NCBI RefSeq assembly: GCF_012911935.1
Contig: NZ_JAAXLA010000047.1
Span: 1-52,015 of the forward strand
Origin: Pseudonocardia acidicola
Lineage (GTDB): Bacteria > Actinomycetota > Actinomycetes > Mycobacteriales > Pseudonocardiaceae
Direction of reading: 5' to 3'
Length of the DNA: 52,015 nt
The notes beneath the pieces were generated by a model that was not told where the DNA came from, made no database searches, and saw only the letters and a list, made by a program, of their open reading frames with translations. The first letter of the stretch is position 1, and each line of letters opens with the position of its first letter. Positions 44,336 to 52,015 of the stretch are shown here, in pieces. Made by a program: the position numbers and the translations under genes.

Positions 44336-44378
44336 CGATCACGTGCCGCCAGGGCCCCGCCCCGGCGGCACGTGATCG
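44336..44378 (+). terminator. Terminator after whiA
   Basis: CGATCACGTGCCGCC and GGCGGCACGTGATCG pair perfectly over 15 bp around a 13-base C/G-rich loop, 25 bases after the whiA stop. It separates the uvrC-whiA and gap operons. Confidence 0.85.
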
Positions 44379-44514
44379 CCGTTGCGGGGCCTGGTCCGCG
44401 GGGATCGCGGCCCGACCTCCGGTCAGGCCCGCCGCGATGCGTCATCGGACACATCGTGACGAAGTCGGCGCAGGTCACCCGGCCTCCGCCCCTCCCGGAG
44501 CCACCGCTGGGCGA

Positions 44515-44520
44515 TAAGGT
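44515..44520 (+). promoter_or_regulatory. Candidate -10 of the gap-pgk-tpiA operon
   Basis: TAAGGT lies 49 bases before the gap GTG; AGGAGG at 44559-44564 is the ribosome binding site. No clear -35. Confidence 0.4.
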
Positions 44521-44569
44521 GACTCGCGATTCCCACGGTGACGGGCGACGACGATCTCAGGAGGCATGC

Positions 44570-45583
44570 GTGACGGTGCGGGTTGGCGTGAACGGGTTCG
44601 GGCGGATCGGCCGTAACTTCTGGCGGGCGGTGGACGCCCAGCGGGCAGCCGGCACCAGCGACATCGAGATCGTCGCGGTCAACGACATCACCGACAACGC
44701 GACGCTGGCGCATCTGCTGAAGTACGACTCGATCCTCGGCCGGCTGCCCTACGAGGTGTCCTCGACCGACGAGGAGATCGTCGTCGACGGCAAGGGCTTC
44801 AAGGGCCTCGCCGTGCGCGACCCCGCCGAGCTGCCCTGGAAGGACCTGGGCGTCGACGTGGTCGTCGAATCGACCGGTCTGTTCACCAAGCGCGAGGCGG
44901 CGGCCAAGCACCTCGACGCAGGGGCGAAGAAGGTCGTCATCTCGGCGCCGGCCACGGGTGAGGACCTGACCGTGGTCAAGGGTGTGAACGATGCCGACTA
45001 CGACGGGTCGCAGACGATCGTCTCGAACGCCTCCTGCACCACCAACTGCCTGGCCCCGATGGCCAAGGTGCTCGACGACCTGGTCGGGATCGAGCGGGGT
45101 CTGATGACCACGATCCACGCCTACACCCAGGACCAGAACCTGCAGGACGGCCCGCACAAGGACCTGCGCCGGGCCCGCGCGGCGGCGCTGAACATCGTGC
45201 CCACCTCCACCGGCGCGGCCAAGGCGATCTCGCTGGTGCTGCCGCACCTGAAGGGCAAGCTCGACGGCTACGCCCTGCGGGTGCCGATCCCGACCGGCTC
45301 GGCCACCGACCTGACCGCGACCGTCGGCCGGGAGACCACCGTCGAGGAGGTCAACGCGGCGATGAAGGCGGCCGCGGAGGGCCCGCTCAAGGGTGTGCTG
45401 AAGTACACCGAGGACCCGATCGTGTCCTCGGACATCGTGACCGACCCGCACTCGTGCATCTTCGACGCCGGCCTGACCAAGGTGATCGGCGACCAGGTGA
45501 AGATCGTGGGCTGGTACGACAACGAGTGGGGCTACTCGAACCGGCTGGTCGACATCACCGCGCTGGTTGCGTCGAAGCTCTGA
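44570..45583 (+). CDS. gap: Glyceraldehyde-3-phosphate dehydrogenase, type I
   Basis: The 337-residue NAD-dependent enzyme has the Rossmann start 'VGVNGFGRIGRNFWRAV' and the active-site 'SNASCTTNCLAPMAKVL' with the catalytic Cys near 160. 'WYDNEWGYSNR' near the C-terminus is the family signature. The 'ITDNATLAHLLKYDS' region, with Asp at position 40 or so, favours NAD. GTG 44570 is five bases after a full AGGAGG. First gene of the glycolytic operon. Confidence 0.98.
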   Translation: MTVRVGVNGFGRIGRNFWRAVDAQRAAGTSDIEIVAVNDITDNATLAHLLKYDSILGRLPYEVSSTDEEIVVDGKGFKGLAVRDPAELPWKDLGVDVVVESTGLFTKREAAAKHLDAGAKKVVISAPATGEDLTVVKGVNDADYDGSQTIVSNASCTTNCLAPMAKVLDDLVGIERGLMTTIHAYTQDQNLQDGPHKDLRRARAAALNIVPTSTGAAKAISLVLPHLKGKLDGYALRVPIPTGSATDLTATVGRETTVEEVNAAMKAAAEGPLKGVLKYTEDPIVSSDIVTDPHSCIFDAGLTKVIGDQVKIVGWYDNEWGYSNRLVDITALVASKL

Positions 45584-45591
45584 GCAGACCG

Positions 45592-46764
45592 ATGAAGACT
45601 GTCGCCGACCTGATCGCCGAGGGCGTCGGCGGGCGGACCGTGCTGGTCCGCTCGGACCTCAACGTCCCGCTCGACGACGCCGGGAACATCACCGACGACG
45701 GCCGGATCCGGGCCTCGGTCCCGACCATCCAGGAGCTGTCCGGCGCCGGGGCGCAGGTGATCATCGCCGCGCACCTCGGGCGACCGAAGGGCGGACCGGA
45801 TCCGAAGTACTCGCTGGCCCCCGTCGCGGCTCGGCTCGGCGAGCTGCTGGGGGCGCCGGTCCGGCTCGTCCAGCTCTCCGACGGCACGCCGAGCATGGCC
45901 GCCGGTGACGTGGTGCTGCTGGAGAACATCCGGTTCGACCCGCGCGAGACGTCCAAGAACGACGACGAGCGGGCCGCGCTGGCCGATGAGCTGGTCGCGC
46001 TGACCGGTGAGGACGGCGCGTTCGTCTCCGACGGGTTCGGCGTGGTGCACCGCAAGCAGGCCTCGGTCTACGACGTCGCCCAGGACCTGCCGGCCTACGC
46101 CGGTGACCTGGTGCAGGCCGAGGTCGCGGTGCTCAGCCGGCTGGCGGGCGACCCGAAGCGGCCCTACGTCGTGGTGCTGGGCGGCTCGAAGGTCTCCGAC
46201 AAGCTCGGCGTGATCACCGCGCTGCTGCCGAAGGTCGACGCGGTGCTGGTCGGCGGCGGGATGTGCTTCACCTTCCTCGCGGCCCAGGGCCACGGCGTCG
46301 GCGACTCGCTGCTCGAGGCCGACCAGATCGACACCTGCCGGCGCTTCCTGGAGAGCGGCAAGATCGTGCTGCCGACCGACGTGGTGGTGGCCGACCGGTT
46401 CGCGGCCGACGCCGAGACCGCGGTGGTCGCCGCGGACGCGATCCCGGACGGCCGGCTGGGCCTGGACATCGGGCCGGACAGCGTGGCCCGCTTCGCCGAG
46501 GTGCTGGAGGGCGCGGCCACCGTGTTCTGGAACGGGCCGATGGGCGTGTTCGAGATGGCGCCGTTCGCGGCCGGGACGCGGGGGGTGGCCGAGGCGGTGG
46601 CCAAGGCCGGCACCAGCGTCGTCGGCGGCGGCGACTCCGCGGCCGCGGTCCGCGCACTGGGGCTCGACGAGTCCGCCTACTCCCACATCTCGACCGGCGG
46701 CGGCGCGTCGCTGGAGTACCTGGAGGGCAAGGCGCTGCCGGGCCTGTCCGTAGTGGAGCAGTGA
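45592..46764 (+). CDS. pgk: Phosphoglycerate kinase
   Basis: The 390-residue two-domain kinase has 'VLVRSDLNVPLDD' (about 18-30), 'AHLGRPKGGPDPKYSL' (about 63-78), 'VVLGGSKVSDKLGVI' and the nucleotide loop 'STGGGASLEYLEGKALPG' near the C-terminus. It starts eight bases after gap, and its stop overlaps the tpiA ATG by one base. Confidence 0.98.
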   Translation: MKTVADLIAEGVGGRTVLVRSDLNVPLDDAGNITDDGRIRASVPTIQELSGAGAQVIIAAHLGRPKGGPDPKYSLAPVAARLGELLGAPVRLVQLSDGTPSMAAGDVVLLENIRFDPRETSKNDDERAALADELVALTGEDGAFVSDGFGVVHRKQASVYDVAQDLPAYAGDLVQAEVAVLSRLAGDPKRPYVVVLGGSKVSDKLGVITALLPKVDAVLVGGGMCFTFLAAQGHGVGDSLLEADQIDTCRRFLESGKIVLPTDVVVADRFAADAETAVVAADAIPDGRLGLDIGPDSVARFAEVLEGAATVFWNGPMGVFEMAPFAAGTRGVAEAVAKAGTSVVGGGDSAAAVRALGLDESAYSHISTGGGASLEYLEGKALPGLSVVEQ

Positions 46765-47549
46765 TGGCCCGCAAGCCGTTGATCGCCGGCAACTGGAAGA
46801 TGCACCTCAACCACCTCGAGGCCATCGCCTGCGTGCAGAAGCTCGCCTTCGCACTGCCGGAGAAGTACTACGACAAGGTCGACGTCGCGGTCTTCCCGTC
46901 GTTCACCAACATCCGCAGCGTGCAGACCCTCGTCGACGGCGACAAGCTGCTGATGGTGCACGGCGCGCAGGACGTCTCGCCGCACGACTCCGGGGCCTAC
47001 ACCGGCGACGTGTCCGGGCCGCAGCTGGCCAAGCTGGGCTGCACGTTCGTGATCGTCGGGCACAGTGAGCGCCGGGAGATCCACCACGAGGACGACGCGA
47101 TCGTCAACGCCAAGGTCCGTGCGGTGGTCCGCAACGGGATGACCCCGGTGCTGTGCGTGGGGGAGGGCCTGGAGGTTCGGGAGTCCGGCCGGCACGTCGA
47201 GCACACGACGGCGCAGCTGACCGCCGGGCTGGACAAGGTGACCAGCGAGCAGGTTCAGAACCTGGTCGTCGCCTACGAGCCGGTGTGGGCGATCGGGACC
47301 GGGCGGGTGGCGACCCCGGCCGATGCGCAGGAGGTCTGCGCCGCGCTGCGGGCGACCATCGCGGCGAAGTACGGCGACACCCTCGCCGGCGGTGTCCGGG
47401 TGCTCTACGGCGGCTCGGTCAAGGCCAAGAACATCGGCGAGATCGTCGCCCAGCCGGACGTGGACGGCGCGCTGGTCGGCGGGGCGAGCCTGGACGCCGA
47501 CGAGTTCGCCCAGATCTGCGCGATCGCGGCCGGCGGACCGCTGCCGTAA
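46764..47549 (+). CDS. tpiA: Triosephosphate isomerase
   Basis: The 261-residue TIM barrel has 'IAGNWKMHLNH' (catalytic Lys13), 'VIVGHSERRE' (His electrophile), 'VVAYEPVWAIGTGRVA' (catalytic Glu and flexible loop) and 'VRVLYGGSVKAKN' (phosphate site). Order gap-pgk-tpiA is the standard actinobacterial arrangement. Confidence 0.98.
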   Translation: MARKPLIAGNWKMHLNHLEAIACVQKLAFALPEKYYDKVDVAVFPSFTNIRSVQTLVDGDKLLMVHGAQDVSPHDSGAYTGDVSGPQLAKLGCTFVIVGHSERREIHHEDDAIVNAKVRAVVRNGMTPVLCVGEGLEVRESGRHVEHTTAQLTAGLDKVTSEQVQNLVVAYEPVWAIGTGRVATPADAQEVCAALRATIAAKYGDTLAGGVRVLYGGSVKAKNIGEIVAQPDVDGALVGGASLDADEFAQICAIAAGGPLP

Positions 47550-47556
47550 CGCAGCG

Positions 47557-47572
47557 CGTCCGCCAGCGGACG
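47557..47572 (+). terminator. Small hairpin after tpiA
   Basis: CGTCCG and CGGACG pair over 6 bp around CCAG, seven bases after the tpiA stop. A modest stem that may end or attenuate the operon before secG. Confidence 0.4.
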
Positions 47573-47654
47573 GTCGGTTACGGTCGGCGAACGGTTCCGT
47601 GCCTCCGACCAGGGGGAACGTGTGACCCGGGACAAATGGGCCAGCGGTCGCGGG

Positions 47655-47660
47655 TACGCT
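47655..47660 (+). promoter_or_regulatory. Candidate -10 of secG
   Basis: TACGCT lies 26 bases before the secG ATG. GAGGA at 47678-47682 is the ribosome binding site. The -35 is unclear. Confidence 0.4.
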
Positions 47661-47686
47661 GGCGAGCCCGAGCGAATGAGGATGGG

Positions 47687-47923
47687 ATGAAGCTCGCCCT
47701 ACAGATCGTGCTGATCGTCTCCAGCATCCTGCTGGTGCTGCTGATCCTGCTGCACCGCGGACGCGGCGGCGGGCTGTCGAGCCTGTTCGGCGGCGGCGTG
47801 CAGTCCAGCCTGTCCGGCTCGAGTGTCGTGGAGAAGAACCTGGACCGGCTCACGCTGTTCACGGCCGCGATCTGGCTCATCGCGATCATCGGAACCGGCA
47901 TGCTGGTCAAGGTCGGGGCCTGA
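47687..47923 (+). CDS. secG: Protein translocase subunit SecG
   Basis: The 78-residue inner-membrane protein has two transmembrane helices (about 3-22 and 57-76) joined by a Gly/Ser-rich cytoplasmic loop 'GGGLSSLFGGGVQSSLSGSS', the SecG signature. It assists SecYE during export. The short spacing after tpiA is the same in mycobacteria. rbpA follows 12 bases downstream. Confidence 0.95.
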   Translation: MKLALQIVLIVSSILLVLLILLHRGRGGGLSSLFGGGVQSSLSGSSVVEKNLDRLTLFTAAIWLIAIIGTGMLVKVGA

Positions 47924-47935
47924 GGAGGTATGGCG

Positions 47936-48277
47936 ATGGCAGGTGGCAACGCGATCCGTGGCACCCGGGTGGGTGCGGGCCCGATGGGTGAGTCCGAGCG
48001 CGGTGAGACCGCGCCGCGGGAGCGGATCTCCTACTACTGCTCGAACGGTCACGAGACGAAGCCGTCGTTCGCGGCCGAGGCGGAGATCCCCGAGTCGTGG
48101 GACTGCCCGCGTTGCGGTCTGCCGGCCGGCCGGGACAACCAGAGCCCGCCGGCGCCGCCGCGCAACGAGCCGTACAAGACGCACCTCGCCTACGTGAAGG
48201 AGCGGCGCAGCGACGCCGACGGCGCGGCCATCCTGGAAGAGGCGCTCGGCCGGCTGCGGGCCTCCCGCGAGCTCTGA
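47936..48277 (+). CDS. rbpA: RNA polymerase-binding protein RbpA (divergent)
   Basis: The 113-residue protein follows RbpA layout: an N-terminal tail ('GNAIRGTRVGAG'), a core barrel with a zinc-type set ('YYCSNGHETKPSF' and 'WDCPRCG', Cys/His/Cys/Cys), a basic linker and a C-terminal sigma-interaction helix ('THLAYVKERRSDADGAAIL'). RbpA stabilises the housekeeping sigma-RNAP holoenzyme and open complex. The usual 'THWDMLxERR' is here 'THLAYVKERR'. ATG 47936 is chosen over 47930 because GGAGG ends one base before the latter but seven before the former. Confidence 0.85.
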   Translation: MAGGNAIRGTRVGAGPMGESERGETAPRERISYYCSNGHETKPSFAAEAEIPESWDCPRCGLPAGRDNQSPPAPPRNEPYKTHLAYVKERRSDADGAAILEEALGRLRASREL

Positions 48278-48284
48278 TCTGCGG

Positions 48285-49097
48285 ATGGGTATCCGCGCTG
48301 CGCTGCGCGGGAAGGTGATGCGGGCGGTCGACGAGGTCGTCGCCCGCTATCACGTCGAGCATCTCGCCGAACTGCGCGAGGAACTGGCGCAGGTGCGGTC
48401 CGGGATCGATGACCGGGTACGGCGCGAGGTCGACCGCGCGGTCGCCGAGGCCCGCGAGATCGAGGTCCGTGCCCGTCGTGACCTCTTCGCCGCCGCCGAG
48501 CGGGAGGCCGTCGCCTCCAGCGCCCGGTTCGTGCAGCGCGAGATGGCCGACGCGGCCAGCCGGCCGGACCCGCACGCGACCCTGGACTACGCCCTCTCGC
48601 TGGCCCCGACCGGCGGGATGGCGCTCGAGTTCGGCGTCTACACAGGGTCCACGCTGAAGCTCATCGCGGCGGCGCGGGACGGCGGGGGGGTCTACGGGTT
48701 CGACTCGTTCGACGGGCTGCCCGAGACGTGGCGGGCCGGCTTCCGGGCCGGCGCGTTCGGCGTCGAGGGGCAGCCGCCCGAGGTTCCCGGCGCCGAACTG
48801 GTCGTCGGGTTGTTCGACGAGACACTGCCCGGCTTCCTCGCCGAGCACCCGGGCCCGGTGGACCTGCTGCACATCGACGCCGACCTCTACAGCTCGGCGG
48901 CCACCGTGCTGGAGCTGGTCGGCCCGCGGTTGCGCCGGGGCAGTGTGATCGTGTTCGACGAGTTCTTCAACTATCCCGGCTGGGAGGATCACGAGGCCCG
49001 CGCCTGGTGGGAGTACGTCGCCGCGCATCCCGGGCTGGGTTTCCGGTACGCGGCGTACACCCACGACAACGAGCAGGTCGTCGTCCGGCTCGGCTAG
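48285..49097 (+). CDS. Class I SAM methyltransferase, TylF/MTase_24-like
   Basis: The 270-residue protein has an N-terminal Arg/Glu/Ala-rich predicted coiled coil (about 20-85) and a Rossmann methyltransferase. SAM motif I is 'MALEFGVYTGSTLKLIA' (about 108-124), followed by 'VYGFDSFDGLPETW' and 'LLHIDADLYSSAATVLEL' (metal/SAM acidic residues), as in macrocin O-methyltransferase relatives. Likely acceptor is a sugar or secondary-metabolite hydroxyl (inference). It starts seven bases after rbpA with no clear ribosome binding site. Confidence 0.85.
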   Translation: MGIRAALRGKVMRAVDEVVARYHVEHLAELREELAQVRSGIDDRVRREVDRAVAEAREIEVRARRDLFAAAEREAVASSARFVQREMADAASRPDPHATLDYALSLAPTGGMALEFGVYTGSTLKLIAAARDGGGVYGFDSFDGLPETWRAGFRAGAFGVEGQPPEVPGAELVVGLFDETLPGFLAEHPGPVDLLHIDADLYSSAATVLELVGPRLRRGSVIVFDEFFNYPGWEDHEARAWWEYVAAHPGLGFRYAAYTHDNEQVVVRLG

Positions 49098-49380
49098 CCC
49101 GGGCCCCGGCAGCCGCTGTGCCCGGACGCGGTGAGGATCGCGAGCAACGCCCGGGTGAGGCCGGCGCCCATGTCGTCGGGGGCGGCGGCCCCGGCGCCGG
49201 GGTGGCCCGGTTCGAAGACCGCCCGGCCGGCGCCCACGGAGAACAGCACGTGGTAGGCGGTGCCGCGGCGGTCACGGTGACCGCGTGCAGCCCCTCCCGG
49301 GTGGCCAGGTCGAGGGCCGCGTCGAGCATCCGTGCGGGGGAGTCCGCGCTGCGGAGCCGGCGGGGGTTCGCACGACGCCT
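49094..49380 (-). pseudogene. Possible broken gene remnant
   Basis: On the reverse strand one frame reads 'ARMLDAALDLATREGLHAV' (about 49330-49270), like the first helices of a TetR-type regulator. It continues, only after a frame change near 49260, as 'AYHVLFSVGAGRAVFEP' to a stop at 49094, which overlaps the methyltransferase stop. The two pieces do not clearly belong to one family. No start or ribosome binding site is obvious. The gap to 49496 otherwise holds only P450 control signals. Confidence 0.25.
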
Positions 49381-49448
49381 GCGGAATTCCTGAGATCGCC
49401 GCTGAGCGGGGACGCGGATCAGCGCAACTGCCCTACTGTGGCCGGCGA

Positions 49449-49466
49449 CTGGAGTGCGTGCTCCAG
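49449..49466. repeat. 6-bp inverted repeat upstream of the second P450
   Basis: CTGGAG and CTCCAG flank TGCGTG, 10 bases after a TACTGT -10 candidate (49433-49438) and 17 bases before the ribosome binding site. It suits an operator or leader hairpin. Confidence 0.35.
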
Positions 49467-49496
49467 AAGTTCCGGTCACCGGGGGAGGAGTCGGGG

Positions 49497-50726
49497 ATGA
49501 CGGAGACGACGGCGGAGCTGGTGCTCGACGAGCAGTTCATGGCCGATCCGCACGCCCTGTACGCGGTACTGCGCGAGCAGCGCCCGGTGGTGCGGTCGGT
49601 GACCCCGCAGGGGCTGCACGTCTGGCTCGTGACCCGCTACGACGACGTCCGCGCCGCGCTCACCGACGCGCGGCTGTCCAAGGACGGCGCCGCGTTCGGC
49701 CGGGTGCTCGAACGGCACTCGGTCGCCCCGGAACGCCGCCTGGCGTTCGCCGAGGCGCTCACCGCGCACATGCTCAACTCCGACCCGCCCGACCACACCC
49801 GGCTGCGCAAGCTCGTCGGCAAGGCGTTCACGGTGCGCGCCATCGCCCGGCTGCGCCCGCGCATCGAACAGATCGCCGCGGCGCTGGCCGACGACATGCA
49901 GGCGGGTCCCGGCGAGGTCGATCTGCTCGACGCGTTCGCCTTCCCGCTGCCGATGACCGTGATCTGTGAGCTGCTCGGGGTGCCCGACGGCGAGCGCGAG
50001 AGCTTCCGCGGCTGGTCGAACACGCTGCTCTCGGCCGCCCACCCGGAGCAGCGGCAGGCGGCCGCGATGGCGATGGCCGAGTACCTGATCCGGCTCGTCG
50101 AGGACAAGCGGGCCCACCCGGGCGAGGACATGCTCTCCGCGATCGTCGAGGCTTCCGAGGACTCCGACCGGCTCTCGGCCACCGAGACGGTCTCGATGGC
50201 GTTCCTGCTGCTGGTCGCCGGGCACGAGACGACGGTCAACCTGATCGGCAACGGCATGCTCGCCCTGCTGCGCCGTCCCGATCAGCTCGCCGCGCTGCGC
50301 GCCGAGCCGGAGCTGACCGCGAGCGCGGTCGAGGAGTTCCTGCGCTTCGACGGGCCGGTGAACCTCGCGACGTTCCGGCACACCACCGAGCCGGTGACGA
50401 TCGCCGGCACCGAGATCCCGGCCGGTGAGGTGGTGCTGGTGTCGCTGGCCTCGGCGAACCGCGACCCGGCGCACTACGCGCGCGCCGACGAGCTCGACCT
50501 GCGCCGTGACGCCGGCAACCTGGCCTTCGGGTTCGGCATCCACCACTGCCTCGGGGCGCCGCTTGCCCGGCTGGAGGGTGAGATCGCGTTCCGCACGCTG
50601 CTGGCGCGGTTCCCGGAGCTGGCGCTGGCCGCCGAGCCGGAGGAGCTGTCGTGGCGGTCGAGCACGCTCATCCGCGGCCTGACCCGGCTGCCGGTGAGCC
50701 TCGGCAACCCGGCCGTGACGGCGTAG
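49497..50726 (+). CDS. Cytochrome P450 (CYP107-like)
   Basis: The 409-residue soluble P450 has I-helix 'AGHETT' (241-246, with the acid-Thr pair), ExxR in 'EEFLRFDGP' (Glu280...Arg283) and heme loop 'FGFGIHHCLG' with Cys351. The pattern 'NSDPPDHTRLRKLVGKAFT' is typical of CYP107-type enzymes of actinomycete secondary metabolism and xenobiotic oxidation. GGGAGGAG lies six bases before ATG 49497. Redox partners are not nearby. Its stop codon lies within the -10 of the next gene. Confidence 0.96.
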   Translation: MTETTAELVLDEQFMADPHALYAVLREQRPVVRSVTPQGLHVWLVTRYDDVRAALTDARLSKDGAAFGRVLERHSVAPERRLAFAEALTAHMLNSDPPDHTRLRKLVGKAFTVRAIARLRPRIEQIAAALADDMQAGPGEVDLLDAFAFPLPMTVICELLGVPDGERESFRGWSNTLLSAAHPEQRQAAAMAMAEYLIRLVEDKRAHPGEDMLSAIVEASEDSDRLSATETVSMAFLLLVAGHETTVNLIGNGMLALLRRPDQLAALRAEPELTASAVEEFLRFDGPVNLATFRHTTEPVTIAGTEIPAGEVVLVSLASANRDPAHYARADELDLRRDAGNLAFGFGIHHCLGAPLARLEGEIAFRTLLARFPELALAAEPEELSWRSSTLIRGLTRLPVSLGNPAVTA

Positions 50727-50729
50727 CCT
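50724..50729 (+). promoter_or_regulatory. -10 hexamer of a predicted leaderless promoter (TrpB2 gene)
   Basis: TAGCCT begins with the P450 stop codon and lies seven bases before GTG 50737, with no Shine-Dalgarno. Confidence 0.5.
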
Positions 50730-50736
50730 TCGCCGC

Positions 50737-51996
50737 GTGACGCGCTGGACGCTGACTCCGGACCGTATCCCGACCGCCTGGTTCAATGTGGCGCCCCATC
50801 TGCTCAAGCCGCTCGACCCGCCGCTGCATCCCGCGACCCGCCAGCCGGTCGGGCCGGAGGATCTGGCCCCGCTGTTCCCCATGGAACTGATCGGTCAGGA
50901 GATGAGCGCGGAGCCGTGGATCGACGTCCCGGGCGAGGTGCTCGACATCCTGCGGCTGTGGCGGCCCACGCCGCTGATCCGGGCGACGCGCCTGGAGAAG
51001 GCGCTGGGCACCCCGGCGCGGATCTACTTCAAGGACGAGTCGGTGTCACCGGCCGGCAGCCACAAGCCCAACACCGCCGTCGCGCAGGCGTTCTACAACA
51101 AGCGCGAGGGCATCAGCCGGCTGACCACGGAGACCGGCGCCGGGCAGTGGGGCACCGCGCTCGCGTTCGCCTGCTCCCAGTTCGACCTGGACCTGCAGGT
51201 CTACATGGTGCGTGCGTCCTACGAGCAGAAGCCGTACCGGCGGGTGGCCATGGAGACCTGGGGCGGATCGGTCGTCGCGTCCCCGGTCGACGAGCCGGGC
51301 CACCCCGGCTCGCTGGGCAGCGCGATCTCCGACGCGGTGCGCGACTGCGTCGGTCGCGCCGACACGCACTACGCGCTCGGCTCGGTGCTCAACCACGTGC
51401 TTCTGCACCAGACCGTGATCGGTCTGGAGGCCAGGGAGCAGCTCGAGCTCGCGGGGGAGCGGCTGCCGGACGTGGTGATCGCGCCCTGCGGGGGCGGATC
51501 GAACCTCGGTGGGATCGCGTTCCCGTTCGTCCCCGACACCGGCGTGCGGCTGGTCGCCGCCGAGCCGCTGTCGTGCCCGACGCTCACCCAGGGCCGATTC
51601 GACTACGACTTCGGCGACACCGCCGGATTCACCCCGCTGCTGCCGATGTACACCCTGGGGCACGACTTCGTCCCGCCGTCCATCCACGCGGGCGGGCTGC
51701 GCTACCACGGCGACTCGCCACTGGTGTCCGCGCTGGTCCGGGACGGGCGGATCGAGGCCGTCGCCTACCCGCAGAGCACGGTGTTCGAGGCGTCGGTGCA
51801 GTTCGCCAAGACCGAGGGCAAGATCCCGGCCCCGGAGGCCGGGCATGCCGTCCGCGCGGCGATCGACGAAGCGTTGGCCGCCAAGGAGACCGGCGAGGAG
51901 AAGGTGATCCTGTTCAACTTCTGCGGCCACGGCCTCCTCGACCTGTCGGCCTACGACGACTACCTCAACGGCCGCCTCCCCGACGAGCAGGGCTGA
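50737..51996 (+). CDS. TrpB2-type tryptophan synthase beta-like protein
   Basis: The 419-residue PLP enzyme has the Schiff-base lysine in 'AGSHKPNTA' (Lys110), a glycine-rich phosphate loop 'APCGGGSNLGG' (about 248-258), 'RPTPLIRATRLEKALG' and the C-terminal 'NFCGHGLLDLSAYDDYL'. The long N-terminal region and 'HKPNTA' motif mark the TrpB2 branch, which lacks the TrpA-contact features of TrpB1 and is usually not in trp operons. It may make tryptophan from serine and indole or run a related beta-replacement. No trp gene is near. Confidence 0.92.
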   Translation: MTRWTLTPDRIPTAWFNVAPHLLKPLDPPLHPATRQPVGPEDLAPLFPMELIGQEMSAEPWIDVPGEVLDILRLWRPTPLIRATRLEKALGTPARIYFKDESVSPAGSHKPNTAVAQAFYNKREGISRLTTETGAGQWGTALAFACSQFDLDLQVYMVRASYEQKPYRRVAMETWGGSVVASPVDEPGHPGSLGSAISDAVRDCVGRADTHYALGSVLNHVLLHQTVIGLEAREQLELAGERLPDVVIAPCGGGSNLGGIAFPFVPDTGVRLVAAEPLSCPTLTQGRFDYDFGDTAGFTPLLPMYTLGHDFVPPSIHAGGLRYHGDSPLVSALVRDGRIEAVAYPQSTVFEASVQFAKTEGKIPAPEAGHAVRAAIDEALAAKETGEEKVILFNFCGHGLLDLSAYDDYLNGRLPDEQG

Positions 51997-52015
51997 TCCG
52001 CCCTCAGCCCTGACC

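Noticed and set aside
49302..49393. Forward-strand frame running on from the methyltransferase region
   Set aside because: It has no start signal and low-complexity Arg/Ala content; it is out of frame with the methyltransferase.

Overview
This 52 kb window is high-GC, gene-dense bacterial chromosome from an actinobacterium. The evidence is strong GC bias at third codon positions, frequent GTG starts, BldD, WhiA, RbpA, mIHF and a CFP6-like PH protein, and a gene order that follows mycobacterial and streptomycete chromosomes. From memory of those genomes, the aroC-aroK-aroB-pepQ-efp-nusB, bldD-pyrR, pyrBC-carAB-pyrF-mihF-gmk-rpoZ-coaBC-metK-priA, fmt-rsmB-rpe-rib, uvrC-rapZ-yvcK-whiA and gap-pgk-tpiA-secG blocks all match. 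The mix of features (bldD beside pyrR, an RbpA gene after secG, scattered P450s) suggests Pseudonocardiales, possibly Pseudonocardia. That placement is inference. I see no IS element, CRISPR array, rRNA, tRNA or prophage.

Layout: (1) 0-7.3 kb: a PPOX/F420-type split-barrel protein, a prepilin peptidase, the shikimate genes aroC-aroK-aroB, a metallo-beta-lactamase-fold hydrolase, an M24 peptidase, efp and nusB. (2) 7.3-11.4 kb: an accessory interval holding a small DUF6092-like protein, a nitroreductase, a UbiA prenyltransferase and a translationally coupled TetR-cytochrome P450 pair. (3) 11.7-20.9 kb: bldD (reverse strand), then the pyrimidine operon pyrR-pyrB-pyrC-carA-carB-pyrF. It is preceded by a PyrR-type RNA hairpin that buries the ribosome binding site and followed by a UUCG-loop terminator. 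(4) 21.2-25.7 kb: mihF-gmk-rpoZ-coaBC, a secreted SH3 protein (reverse strand) and metK. (5) 25.8-31.6 kb: a cupin, a degenerate priA, and def-fmt-rsmB. (6) 31.8-37.5 kb: rpe and the full riboflavin pathway ribD-ribE-ribBA-ribH, a PH-like membrane protein and an enoyl-CoA hydratase-like protein, almost all overlapping. (7) 37.7-44.3 kb: a HAD hydrolase, a DUF2786 gene carrying a near-perfect LexA box, then uvrC-rapZ-yvcK-whiA. (8) 44.6-48.3 kb: the glycolytic operon gap-pgk-tpiA, then secG and rbpA. (9) 48.3-52 kb: an accessory tail with a TylF-like methyltransferase, a possible gene remnant, a second P450 and a TrpB2-type tryptophan synthase beta homologue.

Most of the window is housekeeping. 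The points most worth a second look are the LexA box directly in front of a DUF2786 gene, the large number of genes whose -10 hexamer sits 6-9 bases before the start codon (predicted leaderless mRNAs), the PyrR hairpin over the pyrR ribosome binding site, the TetR-P450 pair inserted between nusB and bldD, the methyltransferase/P450/TrpB2 tail, a divergent RbpA, and a 10-bp inverted repeat upstream of bldD. No clearly new multi-gene system is visible.
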